A stretch of DNA of 25,845 nucleotides, from the IMG/VR virus record IMGVR_UViG_3300043446_002271, positions 1 to 25,845 of that record, one strand, 5' to 3'. The notes under the pieces were generated by a model that worked only from the letters and a program-made list of their open reading frames with translations, had not been told where the DNA came from and did no database searches. This DNA comes from a virus. The number at the start of each line of letters is the position of its first letter. The stretch's first letter is position 1. This document shows positions 7,780 to 14,445 of the stretch, in pieces. Made by a program: the position numbers and the translations under genes.

Positions 7780-9488
7780 TGTTTGCAGCTAAAAACTTTT
7801 TCCTAGCTGGCGGTGGCATTGCTACGGTTTCTGCTGATTACTTAGTAATTGCAGGTGGCGGTGGCGGTGGCGGGACAAATAATCAAAATTATGGAGGCGG
7901 CGGTGGCGCTGGTGGTTATAAATATTTAACTTCACAAAGTTTAAATGTTGGCACAGCTTATGCAGTCACAGTCGGTGCTGGTGGAGCAGCAGCAACAGTT
8001 GGCAGCAATTCGGTTTTTTCATCAACCACATCAACAGGCGGCGGTCGAGGCGGTGCTTATGAAGGGCCTGCAGGTGGCGATGGCGGCTCAGGCGGTGGCG
8101 GTGGCGGTGGATTAAATACGTATGCAACTGGAGGTTCGGCTTCACCAAGTGGGCAAGGAAATAATGGTGGTGCAGGAGATGCTGCAGGGCCTCAACCTGC
8201 TGCGGGCGGTGGCGGTGGTTCTAATGCTGTTGGTTCTGCCGGTGTTTCAAATTCTTCCGGCGGTGCAGGTGGCGCAGGAACTGCAAACAGCATAACCGGA
8301 TCAAGCGTCACTTATGCGGGTGGCGGTGGCGGTGGAGGAAGTATTGGAGTTCCCGGCGGCGCTGGTGGTTCTGGCGGCGGTGGCGCAGGTGGAACTCAAA
8401 CTGTAAGTGGAACAGCGGGAACGGCAAATCGCGGAGGTGGTGGTGGTGGTGGCGGCGGCTCAAACGGTGGCGCAACAATTGGCGGCGCTGGTGGTTCGGG
8501 CATTGTTATAGTAAAAATCCCCGATACTGTTGGCGCAAGTTTTTCAAGTGGAGTTACTTCACTTTTGAATACAAGTTCTGGTTATAACATTTATTCAATA
8601 ACTGCCACAAGTTCAACCAGCGAAACATTGACATTAACCACAGGAACATTTAGTGCAGATTTTTTAGTAATTGCGGGTGGTGCAGGTGGTGGTGGTTGGG
8701 GTGGTGGTGGAGCAGGTGGCTTTAGAACATCTGCCGGAACTAGCGGCGGCGGTAGTTCTGCGGAATCATCATTAACATTATCCAAAGGGATTCAATACAC
8801 TCTTACTGTTGGAGGTGGTGGAGCAGGAAGCGGCAGCGTTTCAGCAAAAGGAACAAACGGATCAAATTCTGTTTTTAGTACGATTACTTCAACAGGCGGC
8901 GGTGGTGGCGCAGGAGATGGTTCGGGCGTTGGTGACGGAGCTAGTGGCGGCTCGGGTGGTGGTGCGGGTTGGGATAACAACACTCAAAGATCAGGAGGAT
9001 CGGGCACAGCAAATCAAGGTTATGCGGGCGGTTCATCAAATACAGCAGAAAACAATGGCGGCGGCGGCGGTGGTGCTGGCGCGGTGGGTGACGCAGGTTT
9101 AAGCGGTGTTGGCGGCAACGGAGGAAATGGCGTTGCTTCATCAATTACGGGTTCGTCAGTTACTTATGCCGGTGGTGGTGGCGGTGGCGTTGCTGGCTCG
9201 CCGGGAACGCGATCAACTGGCGGGACAGGAGGCGGTGGTGCTGGTGGTGTAAATTTAACAACTGTTGCAGTAGCTGGAACAGCAAACACAGGTGGTGGCG
9301 GTGGTGGTATGCCAAGCAATCCTTGGGGCGCAGCAGGTGGTAGTGGTTTTATTGTTATAAAAATACCATCAACAATTTCTGCAAATTTTACTTCCGGCGT
9401 AACACAAACCAAAACTACATCCGGCGGTTTCAACATTTATTCTGTAACAGCCACTTCCACTACCAGCGAAAAAGTAGTGTTTGCATAA
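7779..9488 (+). CDS. Glycine-rich tail adhesin with two tandem Gly-rich units
   Basis: This is a 569-aa protein starting at the ATG at 7779, which overlaps the fibre stop (TAATG); a longer in-frame start at 7743 lies inside the fibre gene and is unlikely. It consists of two similar units of about 275 aa. Each opens with SAD(Y/F)LVIAGG (about residues 18 and 291), runs through long poly-Gly loops, then closes with GSG(I/F)(I/V)VIKIP and a beta segment with (Y/F)NIYS(I/V)TATS. Gly-rich domains of this kind occur at phage fibre tips. By analogy with the T-even S16 gp38 adhesin, they may pack as polyglycine-II helices with variable receptor-binding loops. Codons use more A/T than the neighbouring genes. 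A receptor-binding role is inferred. Confidence 0.8.
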   Translation: MFAAKNFFLAGGGIATVSADYLVIAGGGGGGGTNNQNYGGGGGAGGYKYLTSQSLNVGTAYAVTVGAGGAAATVGSNSVFSSTTSTGGGRGGAYEGPAGGDGGSGGGGGGGLNTYATGGSASPSGQGNNGGAGDAAGPQPAAGGGGGSNAVGSAGVSNSSGGAGGAGTANSITGSSVTYAGGGGGGGSIGVPGGAGGSGGGGAGGTQTVSGTAGTANRGGGGGGGGGSNGGATIGGAGGSGIVIVKIPDTVGASFSSGVTSLLNTSSGYNIYSITATSSTSETLTLTTGTFSADFLVIAGGAGGGGWGGGGAGGFRTSAGTSGGGSSAESSLTLSKGIQYTLTVGGGGAGSGSVSAKGTNGSNSVFSTITSTGGGGGAGDGSGVGDGASGGSGGGAGWDNNTQRSGGSGTANQGYAGGSSNTAENNGGGGGGAGAVGDAGLSGVGGNGGNGVASSITGSSVTYAGGGGGGVAGSPGTRSTGGTGGGGAGGVNLTTVAVAGTANTGGGGGGMPSNPWGAAGGSGFIVIKIPSTISANFTSGVTQTKTTSGGFNIYSVTATSTTSEKVVFA

Positions 9489-9499
9489 GGAGATATGAC

Positions 9500-9859
9500 T
9501 TGAGTCATTTCGCAAAACTTGATGAAAACAATATCGTGGTGTTTGTCACTGTCGGCAGGGATGAGGACAATGGCAAGGAAGCGGAACTGACGGCCCGCAC
9601 TGGCGATGTTTACAAGCAGACTTCGTACAACACGCATGGCGGCGTTCACGCGCTCGGCGGCACGCCTTACCGCAAGAACTATGCGGGCATCGGTTATACC
9701 TACGACGCAGAGCGGGATGCTTTCATTCCTCCAAAGCCATACCCGTCTTGGGTGTTGAATGAGGACACTTGCCTATGGAATGCGCCTGTACCGATGCCGA
9801 CTGATGACAAGCTATATTCGTGGGATGAAGTCACCACCTCTTGGAAGGAACAAGCATGA
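9500..9859 (+). CDS. Small conserved tail-associated protein, TTG start
   Basis: This is a 119-aa protein of a family I know from many environmental phages. It begins HFAKLDENNIV, with a central RKNYAGIGYTYDAERDAFIP (about 54-73), PYPSWVLNEDTCLWNAP (about 77-93) and a C-terminal YSWDEVTTSW. It usually lies near tail-fibre genes and its function is unknown. The start is TTG at 9500: an AAGGAG Shine-Dalgarno at 9487-9492 is 7 nt away, while the nearer ATG at 9495 reads only Met-Thr-stop. The stop overlaps the next ATG (ATGA). A role in the fibre or host interaction is inferred from position only. Confidence 0.75.
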   Translation: MSHFAKLDENNIVVFVTVGRDEDNGKEAELTARTGDVYKQTSYNTHGGVHALGGTPYRKNYAGIGYTYDAERDAFIPPKPYPSWVLNEDTCLWNAPVPMPTDDKLYSWDEVTTSWKEQA

Positions 9860-10062
9860 AGCTGATCCGTTTGACCAATGCTACAAAAGGCCGGATCGGT
9901 GAGGGTTTGATCCTTAACACCGAAGCAATGATGTCATTTTTTGAAAACACGCAAGAAGATGGCACAAAAGTTACCGTGGCTTTTGGAATGAACGGCAATT
10001 CTTGGGAGGTGCAAGAATCCATTGATGAAATTATGGGGCTGATAAATGCAACCGGATATTGA
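9856..10062 (+). CDS. Small hypothetical protein (68 aa)
   Basis: The ATG at 9856 overlaps the previous stop (ATGA) and has GGAAGGAA just upstream, so this start is preferred over a TTG 15 nt earlier. The 68-aa product (KLIRLTNATKGRIGEGLILN, then a C-terminal SWEVQESIDEIMGLINA) looks like a compact alpha/beta protein. It has no membrane segment or cysteines. I recognise no function. Similar short proteins lie between fibre and lysis genes in other phages. The next small gene starts inside its 3' end (ATG at 10046), indicating coupling. Confidence 0.6.
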   Translation: MKLIRLTNATKGRIGEGLILNTEAMMSFFENTQEDGTKVTVAFGMNGNSWEVQESIDEIMGLINATGY

Positions 10063-10204
10063 ATCGCGTTTTATGACGCATGAGGCTGTCTGTGCGGAGC
10101 GCTGGAAAGAAACAATTCTCCGCATCAAGCGCATCGAGTCTATTGGAATTGCCTGCGCTGGGGCCATCATCCTTCTGCTTCTTCACTTGGTCACAAAGAC
10201 ATAG
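10046..10204 (+). CDS. XhlA-like small membrane protein (52 aa), lysis-associated
   Basis: The 52-codon frame starts at ATG 10046 inside the end of the preceding gene and stops at TAG 10202-10204. The first about 30 residues are charged and helical (ESRFMTHEAVCAERWKETI, then LRIKRIES). One transmembrane helix follows (IGIACAGAIILLLLHLV, about 33-49) and a KT tail. A short coiled coil followed by a single C-terminal membrane helix is the layout of XhlA/hemolysin-type proteins, which act with holins in some phages. It is the first gene of the lysis region. The assignment is by topology and position; a generic membrane anchor is the alternative. Confidence 0.6.
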   Translation: MQPDIESRFMTHEAVCAERWKETILRIKRIESIGIACAGAIILLLLHLVTKT

Positions 10205-10215
10205 GGGCTTTATGA

Positions 10216-10749
10216 ATGATCGATCCGGTAACCATAGGGGCCGCATTTGCCCTAGCTAAGACAAGCGTTGGCTTCGTAAAAGAAGCCATCAACATGGGCC
10301 GCGAGATCAGAGACTGCGGGAAGGAACTCTCTGATTTCTTCAAGTCTCAGGGCGAGATTGAGAAAGCCGCCAATGAGGTTGAGAAGCTAAAGTCGCAGCC
10401 TAAATCTGACGATCCACAACAAGCGCAAGTACAAGAGTCGGCGCTATCACAAGCGTTCACCATTGTCAGCAGGCGCAGGGAACTAAAGCAGTTTGAGACT
10501 GAGTTGCGCGACATGTTTGCCATCAAAGGCGAACTAGATTTTTACCATGAATTGTGTGCTGAGCGTCAGCGCATCATCAACTCGCAAGATGACGCAGCAA
10601 GGGAGAAGATTCGCAAGGAGCGTCTAGCAAAAGACAGAGCCGCGCGAAAGAAGCAAGAGATGGAAGAGATGCTGATGATCGCAGGCATCGTGGTATTTGT
10701 CTTGATAGGTGCGATTACAGTTGGCGTTGTAATTTACTATTCGAGGTGA
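10216..10749 (+). CDS. Coiled-coil protein with C-terminal membrane helix
   Basis: This 177-aa protein begins MIDPVTIGAAFALAKTSVGF, a hydrophobic Ala-rich helix. A long charged region (about 28-155, many Glu/Lys/Arg/Gln) is probably coiled coil and ends in RKERLAKDRAARKKQEMEE. A single strong transmembrane helix follows (about 152-174: MLMIAGIVVFVLIGAITVGV) with a YYSR tail. Proteins of this shape are common in environmental podo- and myoviruses and are of unknown function. Here it stands between the XhlA-like protein and the 3-TM holin, so a role in envelope disruption or virion assembly is possible. The next ATG follows one base after its TGA. Confidence 0.6.
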   Translation: MIDPVTIGAAFALAKTSVGFVKEAINMGREIRDCGKELSDFFKSQGEIEKAANEVEKLKSQPKSDDPQQAQVQESALSQAFTIVSRRRELKQFETELRDMFAIKGELDFYHELCAERQRIINSQDDAAREKIRKERLAKDRAARKKQEMEEMLMIAGIVVFVLIGAITVGVVIYYSR

Positions 10750-10750
10750 C

Positions 10751-11245
10751 ATGGACTCTCTGATCGATTTACTCAAAGGCGCAGCACCAGCGCTAGCTAC
10801 CGTGGTGGCTGGTCCTATGGGCGGCATGGCAGTCAAGGCGATGGCAGAGAAGCTTGGCGTGTCTGACACCGTGGAGGCCGTCACCCAAGCGATCCAGTCC
10901 GATCCAAACGCGGCGCAGAAGCTGGCCGAGATTGACTTGGAGGCATTCAAGCTTGAGGTGCAGGATCGCGACAGCGCCAGGAAGGCGCATGTCGAACTGG
11001 CAACCAATGCGAATGTTCCGCTGCTGGACAAACTGACCATGCCTATTCTTGCCCTTGGTACTGTCGGCCTGTCGTTCATCCTTATCGGGGTGTTGATCTT
11101 TCGTGACATTCCTGACAGTCAAGAGAACATCATCATCTTCGCCCTGGGCTTCATCACCTCGGCGGCAACGCAGGTCTTGAGTTTCTATTTCGGCTCCAGT
11201 CAGGGGAGCAAGGACAAGGACAAGCCGCCAGTGAGGCTGAAATGA
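10751..11245 (+). CDS. Holin, 3-TM type
   Basis: This is a 164-aa protein. The N-terminus carries an Ala/Gly/Met-rich hydrophobic helix (about 7-33), then a soluble helical linker with DRDSARKAH (about 73-81). Two strong transmembrane helices follow (about 96-114, TMPILALGTVGLSFILIG; about 126-148, IIIFALGFITSAATQVL) and a charged KDKDKPP tail. The RDSAR linker and the final 'FYFGSS-GS--K' ending are typical of the phage 3-TM holin family. In that family the protein permeabilises the inner membrane so the endolysin can reach the cell wall. A GAGGTG ribosome site precedes the ATG. Its stop overlaps the next gene (ATGA), two genes before the endolysin. Confidence 0.85.
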   Translation: MDSLIDLLKGAAPALATVVAGPMGGMAVKAMAEKLGVSDTVEAVTQAIQSDPNAAQKLAEIDLEAFKLEVQDRDSARKAHVELATNANVPLLDKLTMPILALGTVGLSFILIGVLIFRDIPDSQENIIIFALGFITSAATQVLSFYFGSSQGSKDKDKPPVRLK

Positions 11246-11487
11246 AAGACAAGTTGACCTTCTATGTCACGCTCATGGTGAGCTTCACGCTGTGCGTGAT
11301 CTTACTGTCGATGGTGGCGGCAATGATGTTCGGTCTGTTCGTATCGAATGATGTCGTTGACAACAGCGACATCTTCCCGTTGATCGGACCGGCATTCCAG
11401 ACCATTGTCGGCGGCTTCATTGGGCTGCTGGCTGGTATCAAGATGAACGAAACCGAGGAAAGGAAGAAGGATGAAGGAGAACTTTGA
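11242..11487 (+). CDS. Second holin-like protein, two membrane helices
   Basis: This 81-aa protein has a short basic N-terminus (MKDKL), a first transmembrane helix (about 6-34, LTFYVTLMVSFTLCVILLSM and following), a short acidic loop (NDVVDNSDIF) and a second, Gly-rich helix (about 46-65, IGPAFQTIVGGFIGLLAGI). It ends in a charged tail (KMNETEERKKDEGEL). The ATG overlaps the holin stop, and its 3' end overlaps the endolysin start by 17 nt. Size and topology fit a class II holin or an antiholin working with the 3-TM protein. Which of the two membrane proteins triggers lysis cannot be told from sequence. Confidence 0.65.
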   Translation: MKDKLTFYVTLMVSFTLCVILLSMVAAMMFGLFVSNDVVDNSDIFPLIGPAFQTIVGGFIGLLAGIKMNETEERKKDEGEL

Positions 11488-11983
11488 GAAGGCGTTGGCC
11501 GCGGTGCTGCACCATGAGGGCGGCTTTGTAAATCACCCGTCCGATCCTGGCGGCATGACAAACCTGGGCTGCACCAAGAAGGTCTGGGAGGAATTCGTCG
11601 GCCACCCGGTGGATGAGAAGGCGATGCGCGCCCTGACTCCGGCTGATGTCGGTCCGTTGTACAAGCGCAACTACTGGGACAAGGTGCATGGCGATGACCT
11701 GCCTGCTGGCGTTGACTATGTGGTGTTCGACGCTGCCATCAACAGTGGCCCAGGACGGGCTGCAAAGTGGCTGCAAGAGGTTGTCGGCGCTGCGGCTGAT
11801 GGTGCTATTGGCAAGGGGACGCTGGCGGCTGTAGCGGCCCATGATCCGGCTGAGATCGTTGACCTGTATCAGGCCAAGCGCCTCAAGTTTCTGGAGGGTC
11901 TGCCAACCTGGGGAACCTTTGGCAAAGGCTGGGGCCGCAGGGTGGCAGAAGTTGAGAAGGCCGCAGAGTCTATGCTTGCTTGA
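11471..11983 (+). CDS. Endolysin, glycoside hydrolase family 108 muramidase
   Basis: This 170-aa protein matches the GH108 phage lysozyme pattern. There is an N-terminal helix with the catalytic-type HHEGGFVNHPSDPGG motif (Glu16, Asp25), then NLGCTKKVWEEF, and a YKRNYWD motif at 64-70. A C-terminal helical domain contains FDAAINSGPGRAAKWLQ (about 86-102), corresponding to the peptidoglycan-binding half. Length is normal for the family. No signal peptide is visible, so export should depend on the holins encoded immediately upstream. AGGAAGAAGG precedes the ATG. The end overlaps by 14 nt the end of a convergent leftward gene. No spanin pair is recognisable next to it. Confidence 0.92.
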   Translation: MKENFEKALAAVLHHEGGFVNHPSDPGGMTNLGCTKKVWEEFVGHPVDEKAMRALTPADVGPLYKRNYWDKVHGDDLPAGVDYVVFDAAINSGPGRAAKWLQEVVGAAADGAIGKGTLAAVAAHDPAEIVDLYQAKRLKFLEGLPTWGTFGKGWGRRVAEVEKAAESMLA

Positions 11984-12143
11984 CTGTCTGTGACAGGCAG
12001 TAGATATGAAGATCAGTCGCGTATTCGATAAACAGATCAGCGCACCTCTTCAGTTCCTCGGTATCTCCTGAGATCGAATGCTTATATGCGATGCGCTCCA
12101 GTGCCTTGATTTTTTGCAGCGTTTCAGCGTAGTCAATAATCAC
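11970..12143 (-). CDS. Small hypothetical protein (57 aa), last gene of the leftward operon
   Basis: The frame reads leftward from a GTG at 12143, which overlaps the stop of the preceding gene (GTGA) and has AAAGGA upstream. A longer reading in the same frame to 12326 would be antisense-like, Cys/His-rich and unlikely. The product is helical and charged (DYAETLQKIKALERIAYKHS, then LKRCADLFIEYATDLHIYCL). It has two cysteines and no membrane segment. I do not recognise it. Its tail overlaps the convergent endolysin by 14 nt. Confidence 0.55.
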   Translation of the reverse strand: MIIDYAETLQKIKALERIAYKHSISGDTEELKRCADLFIEYATDLHIYCLSQTVKQA

Positions 12144-12343
12144 AGCAGTCCTTTCGTGATGACAATTGCAGCGATGCCAATCAGCATCGCAATGCAGGCC
12201 CATGCAAACCCAGCAACAAGGCCGGTCTGATAAGCGGCTTCTATGTGCCTGTCCATCAGAGATGCAGCATTCTCCGGTGACAGTGTCTTGATGTAGTTTG
12301 CGTCCATGATCTGTCGCTTCCTCCATCCCATTGCTGGCATCAT
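12140..12343 (-). CDS. Small membrane protein (67 aa)
   Basis: The start is ATG at 12343 or the adjacent ATG at 12340; AGAGGGG lies immediately upstream and fits the second better. Either overlaps the stop of the preceding zinc-ribbon gene. A charged N-terminal half (residues 1-37, with DANYIKTLSPENAASLMDRH) precedes one strong transmembrane helix (about 42-64: VAGFAWACIAMLIGIAAIVI) and a short TKGLL tail. Its function is unknown. The tight coupling on both sides shows it is a real gene of the recombination operon. Confidence 0.6.
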   Translation of the reverse strand: MMPAMGWRKRQIMDANYIKTLSPENAASLMDRHIEAAYQTGLVAGFAWACIAMLIGIAAIVITKGLL

Positions 12344-12519
12344 TTCCCCTCTTTGTTTAGGTGGTAACGGAACCTATTATCTTCCCTCACACACGCCTTG
12401 CACCAGCTATTGAGCGTGTTGTACCGCGTCTTGTGATACATGTTTGGTGGCTTGATCTCCTTGCACATTGTGCATCGCGCTGACTGATCGTGCGGCCTCT
12501 TCGTTCTGCTTGTTTGCAA
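12340..12519 (-). CDS. Small zinc-ribbon protein (59 aa), TTG start
   Basis: This leftward frame starts at TTG 12519 with GAGGTG 5-7 nt upstream and stops at 12340, overlapping the next start. The sequence carries RCTMCKEIKPPNMYHK and later SWCKACVREDNRFRYH, a CxxC...CxxC pair 24 residues apart. This is the arrangement of small zinc ribbons and of the N-terminal zinc part of phage HNH-associated proteins. A metal-stabilised nucleic-acid-binding role is inferred. Its first about 113 nt overlap, in another frame, the C-terminal tail of the winged-helix gene, which is unusual. No ATG gives both CxxC motifs, which supports the TTG. Confidence 0.6.
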   Translation of the reverse strand: MQTSRTKRPHDQSARCTMCKEIKPPNMYHKTRYNTLNSWCKACVREDNRFRYHLNKEGK

Positions 12520-12742
12520 TTTTCCACCTCATCTGTTTGACTCGCGTACTGTTGGACCAATCCAGGATCATGCCATTGCGCTTGATGATTCCCTTCTTCA
12601 CCATCAATTGCAGGTAGTGACCAATGACCTCCGTTGACTCATTCATCCTGGCGGCAATGTTGCCAGTTGTTAGTTCCATGTAATCCTTTTTGAGTTCTCG
12701 CATTGCCGCGATTACCTTGAATGATTTAAGTTCCGTATTCAT
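12407..12742 (-). CDS. Winged-helix DNA-binding protein
   Basis: This is a 111-aa protein. Residues 1-70 form a clear winged-helix pattern: ELKSFKVIAAMRELKKDYME, then a helix-turn-helix (TTGNIAARMNESTEVIGHYL, about 25-44) and a wing (KKGIIKRNGMILDW). A tail follows whose last about 37 residues are Gln/Ala/Val/His-rich and overlap the zinc-ribbon gene in another frame. The real protein may rely only on its first about 70 residues. It probably acts as a regulator of phage transcription. The start at 12742 lies 17 nt inside the end of the GNAT-like gene; GGTGA is the only weak ribosome site. Confidence 0.65.
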   Translation of the reverse strand: MNTELKSFKVIAAMRELKKDYMELTTGNIAARMNESTEVIGHYLQLMVKKGIIKRNGMILDWSNSTRVKQMRWKIANKQNEEAARSVSAMHNVQGDQATKHVSQDAVQHAQ

Positions 12743-13139
12743 AGTTCACCGTTGTCTTGTTTTCTTGCAGCAGCTTTGCGCCATTCTTCAAGTGAAACTG
12801 CCGAGCCGTCTCGGTCTTAGGCGACATAGTGACGATGCGCTTGACTATCGCTGGCTGATTGTCTTGGAACGCCCTCACCAGTTTGCTACCGCATCTAAAC
12901 TTGTAAGACCAAATCGAATACAGCACTGCAACATCCACGCGCTTGTCATCTGCAAACAGTTCTGATTCGTTTGTCGGCACAGTTCCCTGAAAGCTAACGC
13001 ACAGCACCGCACCGATCTGTCGATCCTCCAGCCACATCAGCACCTCGCGCTTAAGCCCAATGCGCTGCCAAGCATTGATGGATGGACGGACAGGATCATC
13101 GCGCAAGATGGGATCATGCTGAAGTAGTTGGACTAGCAT
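12726..13139 (-). CDS. GNAT-like phage protein (137 aa)
   Basis: Residues 1-45 (LVQLLQHDPILRDDPVRP, LKREVLMWLED) and the C-terminal TARQFHLKNGAKLLQENKT then NYEYGT match a family of small phage proteins with a GNAT N-acetyltransferase fold, related in layout to T7 gp13-type proteins. The ATG at 13139 has AAGGA 6 nt upstream. The middle (VDVAVLYSIWSYKFRCGSKL, about 68-87) corresponds to the strand carrying the acetyl-CoA region, but a canonical R/Q-x-x-G-x-G/A loop is not obvious. The substrate is unknown and catalytic activity is uncertain. It sits in the recombination operon. A second GNAT-like gene follows TerL. Confidence 0.6.
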   Translation of the reverse strand: MLVQLLQHDPILRDDPVRPSINAWQRIGLKREVLMWLEDRQIGAVLCVSFQGTVPTNESELFADDKRVDVAVLYSIWSYKFRCGSKLVRAFQDNQPAIVKRIVTMSPKTETARQFHLKNGAKLLQENKTTVNYEYGT

Positions 13140-13215
13140 CCGTTTTCCTTAATAAATGGTGGGGTACTCGCTGCACTGAGCCGCCGCGTAGTCGCAACGC
13201 TAACTTCTTCAGCAT
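13114..13215 (-). CDS. Possible 33-aa basic peptide
   Basis: A leftward ATG at 13215 with GGGGGAAAG upstream opens a 33-codon frame (start LKKLALRLRGG, Arg/Lys-rich) that stops 26 nt inside the GNAT-like gene. It would fill the only gap of the operon between 13139 and 13233. The peptide is too short to judge by composition. It may be just the leader of the next gene. Confidence 0.3.
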   Translation of the reverse strand: MLKKLALRLRGGSVQRVPHHLLRKTDASPTTSA

Positions 13216-13232
13216 CCGCTTTCCCCCGTTGA

Positions 13233-13409
13233 TCAGTCGCAGCTGTCCTCGCGCGTCATGGTGCAAACCCAGACATCATCACCATGCCTGTAACTGATAG
13301 TGCCAGTGCTTGTGCCATAACCCGTGGACGGCCAGCGCTTGTGATAGTGAGCAATCAACTCCTCCAACTGCTCCAGTGTTAGCGCCTCAATTGTGTGCCT
13401 AACCAGCAT
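13233..13409 (-). CDS. Small hypothetical protein (58 aa)
   Basis: The ATG at 13409 has a strong AAGGAGG 6 nt upstream and overlaps the end of the RecT-like gene by 11 nt. The stop is TGA at 13233. The product has a helical N-terminus (EALTLEQLEELIAHYHKRWP, about 9-28), a Gly/Thr/Ser-rich turn (STGYGTSTGT) and a short acidic end with two cysteines (WVCTMTREDSCD). No family is recognised. The good ribosome site and tight packing make it a credible gene. Confidence 0.6.
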   Translation of the reverse strand: MLVRHTIEALTLEQLEELIAHYHKRWPSTGYGTSTGTISYRHGDDVWVCTMTREDSCD

Positions 13410-14445
13410 TGTCTGCCTCCTTCATCGCAGCGCCAAGAGCAGCAAGCCGGTGGCTGTAGGCCGCGCTTTGCATCGTCCTCTGAACTACTGGCATCTTTTT
13501 CAAGGTTTCCTCATTGGCTTCGCGCAATTCTCGCAACTTTGTCATGCGGTCCCGGTGAGCCGCTTTGCCGGCACGGGCGGTGCGCTCGGCCAGGTCTTCG
13601 TATGCTTTGATGAAGTCGAGCGGTTCGTCGAATTCGTTCAGCGGTTCAGCCTTGCCTGGGACCATCAACTGGTACATGCGCGGGGCTGCTGACGGCAATT
13701 CCTGCACTGTCTCAATCTGAACCACCTCGATGCCAGCCTCCTCAAACTCAGCCTTGAGTTCCTCGGCTGTCTGCGACACCGGCTCCGGATCGCACACCTG
13801 CTCCAGCATCTCGGCGGTGACTGTCTCGGCCGGAATGTTGTAGATCAGTTCAGCCGGCGCTACCGGCGACGCAATGGCATCCAGCGGGTTTGACTTGACC
13901 GGCGAGACATCGCGCTCTGCCGGGTAATCCTGGGCCTCCTCCGCGGTGATCAGCCCCTTCAGCACATCAGGAAAGGCATCTCGCAGGGCAAAGCCACGGG
14001 CGCGCATCTGGAGCATGCGCTTGGGGTATGCCTGCCACGGGCCTTGCTTGCCCCATAGGCCGGCTCTCTTCGCGTCCTCGACGCTGAACCTGGCAGTGAC
14101 AGGTTGCCGGTTCTTGCGGCGGCAAGTGCAGACGGCCACCGGGTTGGGCGTACCTTCACCCTCGATTGTTTCCTCGACTCCCTCGCAGACCGGACTTGCC
14201 TGGACCAGCGCCAGCGCTGCGTCACCGTAGACACTGGGCTTGCCGTTGATCACGGCGATGTTCTGGAGTGCTTGCATAGGGGCGAGGCCCAGTTCCATGC
14301 CCCACTGAACACAGACCAGTATGTCCTGGCTCTTGCCCTGGTACTGCTTCGGGACCAGGCTGGATGAGGCCAACTCCTCTGCAAACTGACGGCACTCGGT
14401 GAATGTCTGGGGCGCGAACCCCTGGCGGGTAGTGATGTTGCTCAT
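13399..14445 (-). CDS. RecT-like single-strand annealing protein
   Basis: This is a 348-aa protein. The first about 170 residues match a phage RecT-family pattern: PKQYQGKSQDILVCVQWGME, LGLAPMQALQNIAVINGKPS (about 52-71), YGDAALALV, then GLWGKQGPWQAYPKRMLQMR (about 128-147) and RGFALRDAFPDVLKGL. The C-terminal half is acidic and low complexity, with a charged coiled coil (EDLAERTARAGKAAHRDRMT, about 283-302). RecT-type proteins anneal the single strands produced by a partner exonuclease. That partner, a YqaJ-type nuclease, is the gene immediately upstream, and its stop overlaps this start (ATGA). Confidence 0.88.
   Translation of the reverse strand: MSNITTRQGFAPQTFTECRQFAEELASSSLVPKQYQGKSQDILVCVQWGMELGLAPMQALQNIAVINGKPSVYGDAALALVQASPVCEGVEETIEGEGTPNPVAVCTCRRKNRQPVTARFSVEDAKRAGLWGKQGPWQAYPKRMLQMRARGFALRDAFPDVLKGLITAEEAQDYPAERDVSPVKSNPLDAIASPVAPAELIYNIPAETVTAEMLEQVCDPEPVSQTAEELKAEFEEAGIEVVQIETVQELPSAAPRMYQLMVPGKAEPLNEFDEPLDFIKAYEDLAERTARAGKAAHRDRMTKLRELREANEETLKKMPVVQRTMQSAAYSHRLAALGAAMKEADNAG

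Noticed and set aside
7779-9488. Diversity-generating retroelement target, as in Bordetella phage BPP-1
   Set aside because: No reverse transcriptase or template-repeat copy is visible in the window; the internal similarity is explained by two tandem Gly-rich units.
11985-12000. Small hairpin CTGTC-TGT-GACAG after the endolysin as terminator
   Set aside because: The stem is only 5 bp and no T-run follows in either direction.
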